From positions 5,630,001 to 5,694,000 of the forward strand of contig JAQISU010000115.1 of NCBI GenBank assembly GCA_029339505.1: 64,000 bases of DNA. Reading direction: 5' to 3'. Below the pieces are notes generated by a model. That model did no database searches and was not told the origin of the DNA. It saw nothing but the letters and a program-made list of their open reading frames with translations. Positions 55,801 through 61,800 of this stretch are shown piece by piece. Within the stretch, counting starts at the first letter, position 1; each line of letters opens with the position of its first letter. Source of the stretch: Unio delphinus. Taxonomy: Eukaryota; Mollusca; Bivalvia; Unionida; Unionidae. Both the position numbers and the translations under genes were made by a program.

Positions 55801-58800
55801 TATTACTTTGCTTCCAAATGGATAAACTGGAATATGTCATAAAACAATGTCACATTGTTTATAGACAGAAAACTATTTTAATTAAGGCTAATTTAGTATG
55901 CTATTTAACACAAGTTGAAAAAGAATTTATTTCTATTTAATATGTACTTGTAGCAAGTTTAAAGCATTGAGAGAATCTGATTTATTTTATATTAAAGACA
56001 AGCTGTTCCATACATGAACTATGAAAATCTAACGCTCTTCTTGAATTTCTGTATTTTAGATTTTGGTAACAATAGATTGCAGCTTCTGCATTTTGGCTAA
56101 ACATAATAGTACAAGTCACACATTATTTTTAAATTTTAAAACAACAGTTAATATTCACTTTAAGTGTGTGAATGTGTCTACACGACCCATCAATATACAC
56201 TTTAGATATTGTGCTGAAATTTCAATTAGAGTTTAATATACAAAACAGGTTCAGTGTAATCAATACTTTTGTCAACTTCCATCCAACTGAATTTTTGATT
56301 GTCTTACAATCAAATATTTGTTTTATATATAACAAGATTGTATCTGGCCTAAAGATGTTTTGTAGATACTGTAGTGCAGTTCCATTTAGTATTTAATAAA
56401 ACAGCTTCCATTCTTTTCCATCAAATTTAATTTATCACACATACAAGACAAAATTCCAGTTTCCCCGTCATTTTCATACAACCACTCAACAAAAAACCAC
56501 CCTGATAACTCAGGAGAGTATCCAAATGTACTGTATTTTCCCGCCTATAAGTTGAGTTGGAGTATAAGTCAAATTCACCAATTTTGTAAATTTTCCATCC
56601 TTCGTTCATATATAAGTTGATTCGGAGTATATGACGAGGCCAGGTCAATATCTTGGCTTCGTATTTTACACTAGTAATGGTTTTATTTGATGTTTGAGAA
56701 ATAAGAAAATACATGCAGAATGCAAAATAAATAATGACAAAACATAAATATAAACGCAGTCATATTAGTTTATGACAATTTAATGACACAGTAATTTAAC
56801 AAGAATTTGTACTTCTATGTGACCTGTTTTCAATAATGCCAAATTTAGAGCAATTTTAATAGCATACCGGGTACCATAATCAATATATAAGCCAATGCAA
56901 TTTCAATGACACAATCCATATATAAGTTGATTCAGAGTATAAGACAAAGACCTGACTTTCAAATAAAAAAGTATCAACTTCTAGGCCAGAAAATATGGTA
57001 AATATAATTCCTAAATAAGGAACATGTATTTAACCATTGACATTAAATCTTATGTTTCCTGGAAATCATTATCTTAAGACATACCTAGAACTTCAATGTT
57101 AACATACAATTTTTTAACATAAAATAGTTACAGTATTACTTGAATCCTTCATAACAAAATAAGTTGACAAGAGCTTTTATATTTCATCATACACTGTACC
57201 CTGGGAAGGCAGTATTTAACCCTTTACTCCCCAGCTACGCTTTTCTACGCCTTTACCTTTGCACCCCATCTACACTTTTCTACGCCTTACACAGTATCAC
57301 AGTATTTAAATGTTGATTTGCCACGCAGTAAGCAAAACGCTGTTCAAAAAAATCAATAATCTTTACTAACATTTGATTTTAATTACGTACTTTGTAACAT
57401 TATAAGCTATAAATCTAAATTTAACTGACCAATTATACGTAGTGGGGTTTTCCATGGTCGCATACAAAATGGTGACGTTTGCCGATTATGTTACCTCAAT
57501 TCGATGTAAATATTATGACTTTTTCAACACGTGTAAGTTATTCATATTCATAAGATATTCAAATATGATGCTGAATTATACATTAGTTGTATAAATTCAT
57601 TGTCATCCAGCTTTTTATGTACAAAATCACATTCTTAAAATGCACGGCAAATACGACAAGTCTTCTTCCATACATTGTAATGTTTAACGTAGCATTTAGG
57701 TGTTTAAAACATGAAATCTGCTGAAAATGCGGGAATTTAAAATAAAATAACACAATTAAGAATATCTGTGTTGTTCATTTCTTCCATTCATTTCAATATA
57801 ACAAGTTTCAATCAAATCGTATAACAGACGATACCGGAAGTGAATTGTTTTTATTTACGAAGGGAATTCCTTGATTTCGTCATGACAATGTCGTCCTCGT
57901 CTGTTGATAACAGTGATTTGTCTAGAAGTGAAAACGATTTTTCTGGATTCAGTTCCGACCAAATTTGTTTAACAATGATGCGTTTAATGACGAAGTATCT
58001 GAAATTATGTCATCTGATATCGACATTGAAATGTCATCAGACTCTAGTGACACTGATGATGATCAGCCAACTTGGTTTGCAGACGTGCAAGATATTGACA
58101 GAAGTCCATTTACTCAGCGGTCAGGACCATCACATTCTTTGCAGGAAACAGCATCAGAACTAGACTATTTTAAATTATATTTTCCAGTTGGACTTTTTGA
58201 AAAAATTGTTAGTGAAACAAATATATTTGCAGCTGAACAAAATGTGGATCATGAAATTGTTGATGATACCTGGACAGAGATCAGTGTGGCTGAAATGTCT
58301 GCCTTTTTTGGCATGTTGATCTTAATGGGGATAATCAAAGCTCCTGACTATAGTATTTATTGGTCAAATGCCAATTTTCTATCAAATGAAGGAATCAAAA
58401 ATGTAATGCCACGCAGAAGATTTGAAACACTCCTTCAATACCTTCACCTAAATGATGACAACACAAATTTTCCTGCTGATCACCCTAACCATGACAAACT
58501 TCACAAAATACGTCCAATACTGGATCAAGTTCTGGAGAACACTGAAAAAACTTACAAGCCTCGGCAACATCAAACCATTGATGAAGGTTTGTAAACATTT
58601 CTTCATTATTTCAACATAATATATTTCTTTCCAACAGTAGAGATCATAACAGAAATACACATCCATGCAGACATATTTAATTGTTTCATCATTACATTAA
58701 TCAAATAAAAAAAGCCTATAATGTATTTATGATTTAAATTATATGTATAATAAATGTCACTTGTGTGTGTATATCATATACACATAAAAACATATATCCA

Positions 58801-61800
58801 TAACCACACAATTCCAATCTATCATAATTCTATACATAAATTTAAACATTAAATTCATGAATATGTCACTTTATGTAATGCATACCTTTCCATAATAATA
58901 CTATTAAAAAAGTTTAACATTTCATTCACTGATCCAGTCTTAAGTTTGATTAAAATTTCATACAATACTTGATTTAATGATTTATCAATAAGATAATGCA
59001 CTTTACAGGTATGATTGCATTCAAGGGACGGCACAAGGCCAAGCAGTATCTGCCTTCAAAGCCAATCAAGTGGGGCCTAAAAGTATGGATGCGCTGTGAT
59101 AGTTTGTCTGGTTTCTGTCACCAGTTTGAATTTTACCAGGGAAAGGAAAATACAGATGAAGTGAATGAGAGCATGAAGGGTCTTGGCTATCAAGTTGTGC
59201 AAAAGCTTACTATGCCTTTGAGAGGAAAATTTTATCATGTATATTTTGATAACTTTTTTACATCCATTCGACTGGTACGAAGTTTATTAAGACATGGTAT
59301 ATATGCCTGTGGCACCATGAGGAAAAACCGTAAAGGCTTCCCAGAGGAATTTAAATATCCACCATACATGGAGCAAGGAGACCATTTAATCAGACAGGAT
59401 GGAAACCTTACAGCCACACTGTGGAAGGACAAGAAACCAGTCACAGTCCTATCCACAGCAGCAGATCCAACCATCATTGACATTGCTAACCGGAAACAGA
59501 AAGATGGGACAGTGCAACTGGTAAACTGTCCAAAGGCGGTCACAAATTACCAACAATACTACAGATGGGTTGACATGTGACCAACTCAGGGCCAAATATC
59601 CAGTTGGACGATCATCAAAGAAATGGTGGCGATATGTGTTTCATTTTATTATAAATATCTGTATAATAAATGGTTTTATAACAGTGGTTGAAAGTCATCC
59701 TGAGAGTCAGGAAAGAAGAAAACGATTCAGACAGTTAGATTTTCGAATTATTTGGTAAAGCAGCTTATAGGAAGCTTCAAGAGCAGGAAGGTTGCCATGC
59801 ATCGAACATCTGTAGCCCCAGTGACACAGGCTAATATTGAGACACACAGACTGCAGGCGCTTAAAAGGAAAAAATCCACCTGCAAATACTGTACTAAGCA
59901 TGGAGAAAAGAGACGTAAAGAAATTAAAAATTGGCTGTGTCATTTGCAATGTCCATCTATGCTGCATAGAATGTCACAGCCTGTTTCATCAAAACATGAT
60001 TGTAGATGAGTAGACCAGCAAATTGATCTCTAAGCCATTTTTTTTATTTTGACATAGCAGCTATGTCAAAATAAAAAAAGGCTTAGAGACCAACTTGCTG
60101 GTCTAGTAGAGGAGTAGCGGTAATGTGCTCTACAATTGTCGTTTTTTCTTATTGTTATATTTGTTTATTTTGTTCCTTAACGTGAAACTAAGAGAAGAAG
60201 TGATTTTCTAAATAGTTGATATTTATATTCAAGATCAGCTCTTCAATGACATGAAACTTATAGGTAAGATCATTATTTTTCTCTTAAATATATGCATAGC
60301 CATAGGCCTACTAGATTTACATATCCTTAAGTTTTTTAACCACATCGCTGATGACAAATAACAAGAATATGAAATATTTTTAATAACCTTTAATAAACAC
60401 ATGTTTGGAAAGCATGCCAAGTTAATTAATGACTTTGTACAATATTTTTTTTTTTATATTTCTGATTGAAAAATCTAGATTAGTCATGCATACAAGTACG
60501 AATAATTTCAAGCTACTAAGTTTTAATAACATCAAAACTTTGGTAATTAATTTCATTGTTGCTGACAAAACAGTACCTGAGTTATTCATCGACGATGAAA
60601 TGAATCATTCAAGTCCATCCTTGCATGAAATAAAGTCATATATCCAACTGAATCACACTACGGCCAAGAGTAAAATGGCGCCACGCATGCCATGTGGGTG
60701 CATCTATTTTTAGAAACAGGGATTTTCATAATATGACCATACACGTTTAAATTATGTTGAAAAGAAATTATTGATAATTATAAGTTATATTGATTAGTAT
60801 GTACTGGTACTTTCCTTTTCTTTTTTATTTGTTCTGATTTTTTTTGGGCTATGTATTGTAATTATCATTACAAAAAAGTGATATAAGAAAACAGCCATGA
60901 CCTAATATAGCACATTGAATTATGCAACGTCGCATGGTGTAATATATTACGGACTATTATTTTTGTTAAATAGCTAAATATTTATTCACATAATGTTTAT
61001 ATCATGTTTCTTAAGGATTTCAAATATACTTTCATTTATGTGCCAAATGAATTAAAATTATGGCCTGTCTAATGAAGAAGCACTGACTAGATATTGCGAT
61101 GTCCGCCATTATTACTTTTCTGCCTCTTGTCAGGTTCACTTGTGCTTTTTATCTGAGATTACAAAGAATATAACAAGAACATGGCTGTGAAAATTTTCCA
61201 TTAAATATTTTACAAAATAATGTTACCAAATATGCTAATTAAGTACATATTAACATTTACATACTGATGTTTAAAGTTTCGAAGCACAGGTTGATGTGAT
61301 TAAAACAAAGCAACTTGAGCATCGGAGTAGTTGTTTTTATCATGAAATGATAACAAATAATAACTTACGGTAATCTGGCATTTAGAACAAATAATAACTT
61401 GCGGTGGAAATGATTAGGTTATTTTGAGGCTATTAGAGCAATGGGAAAATATAATTTTGTGAAGATGACGTTGCTTTTCAGTTTACATGTTTTTTTATGG
61501 GGTGCAAGGGTATGACGTCGTGAACATCATATGGGAGGCACAGGTATTATGGTTTGATTTTCATATGGGGAGTAAAGGGTTAACAATACATGCCAGAGTA
61601 TCCTGACTGCTTAAAAAGTTCGTTTAAAAAGATTAGAAAATTCTAAATTGCATCTATGGGTGACAATGTGCCACCATTAGGTGCCAATTACGTTTTATTT
61701 TTTACAGCCCTAAACAACGAGGTGTATAGAAATACAAAAACATTTTTCAATCCCATGTATCATCATAATGGTTGCAAATTTTGCATTTTCCTAAGACCAT

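Larger units (their letters stand above)
57220..61579 (+). mobile_element. piggyBac element, 4360 bp, structurally complete
   Basis: TTAA sits on both sides (57216-57219, 61580-61583). The 14-bp terminal inverted repeats are perfect: CCCTTTACTCCCCA at 57220-57233 and TGGGGAGTAAAGGG at 61566-61579. Subterminal inverted repeats CCTTTGCACCCCAT (57256-57269) and ATGGGGTGCAAGGG (61497-61510) match at 13 of 14 positions with asymmetric spacing, as in known piggyBacs. It encloses a two-exon transposase with at least three frame disruptions. It is inserted in TTC17 intron A-B, in the orientation opposite to the gene. Confidence 0.95.

Noticed and set aside
60429..60713. 94-codon frame inside the piggyBac 3' region
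   Set aside because: No similarity to any known accessory protein was recognised and composition is typical of AT-rich non-coding DNA.
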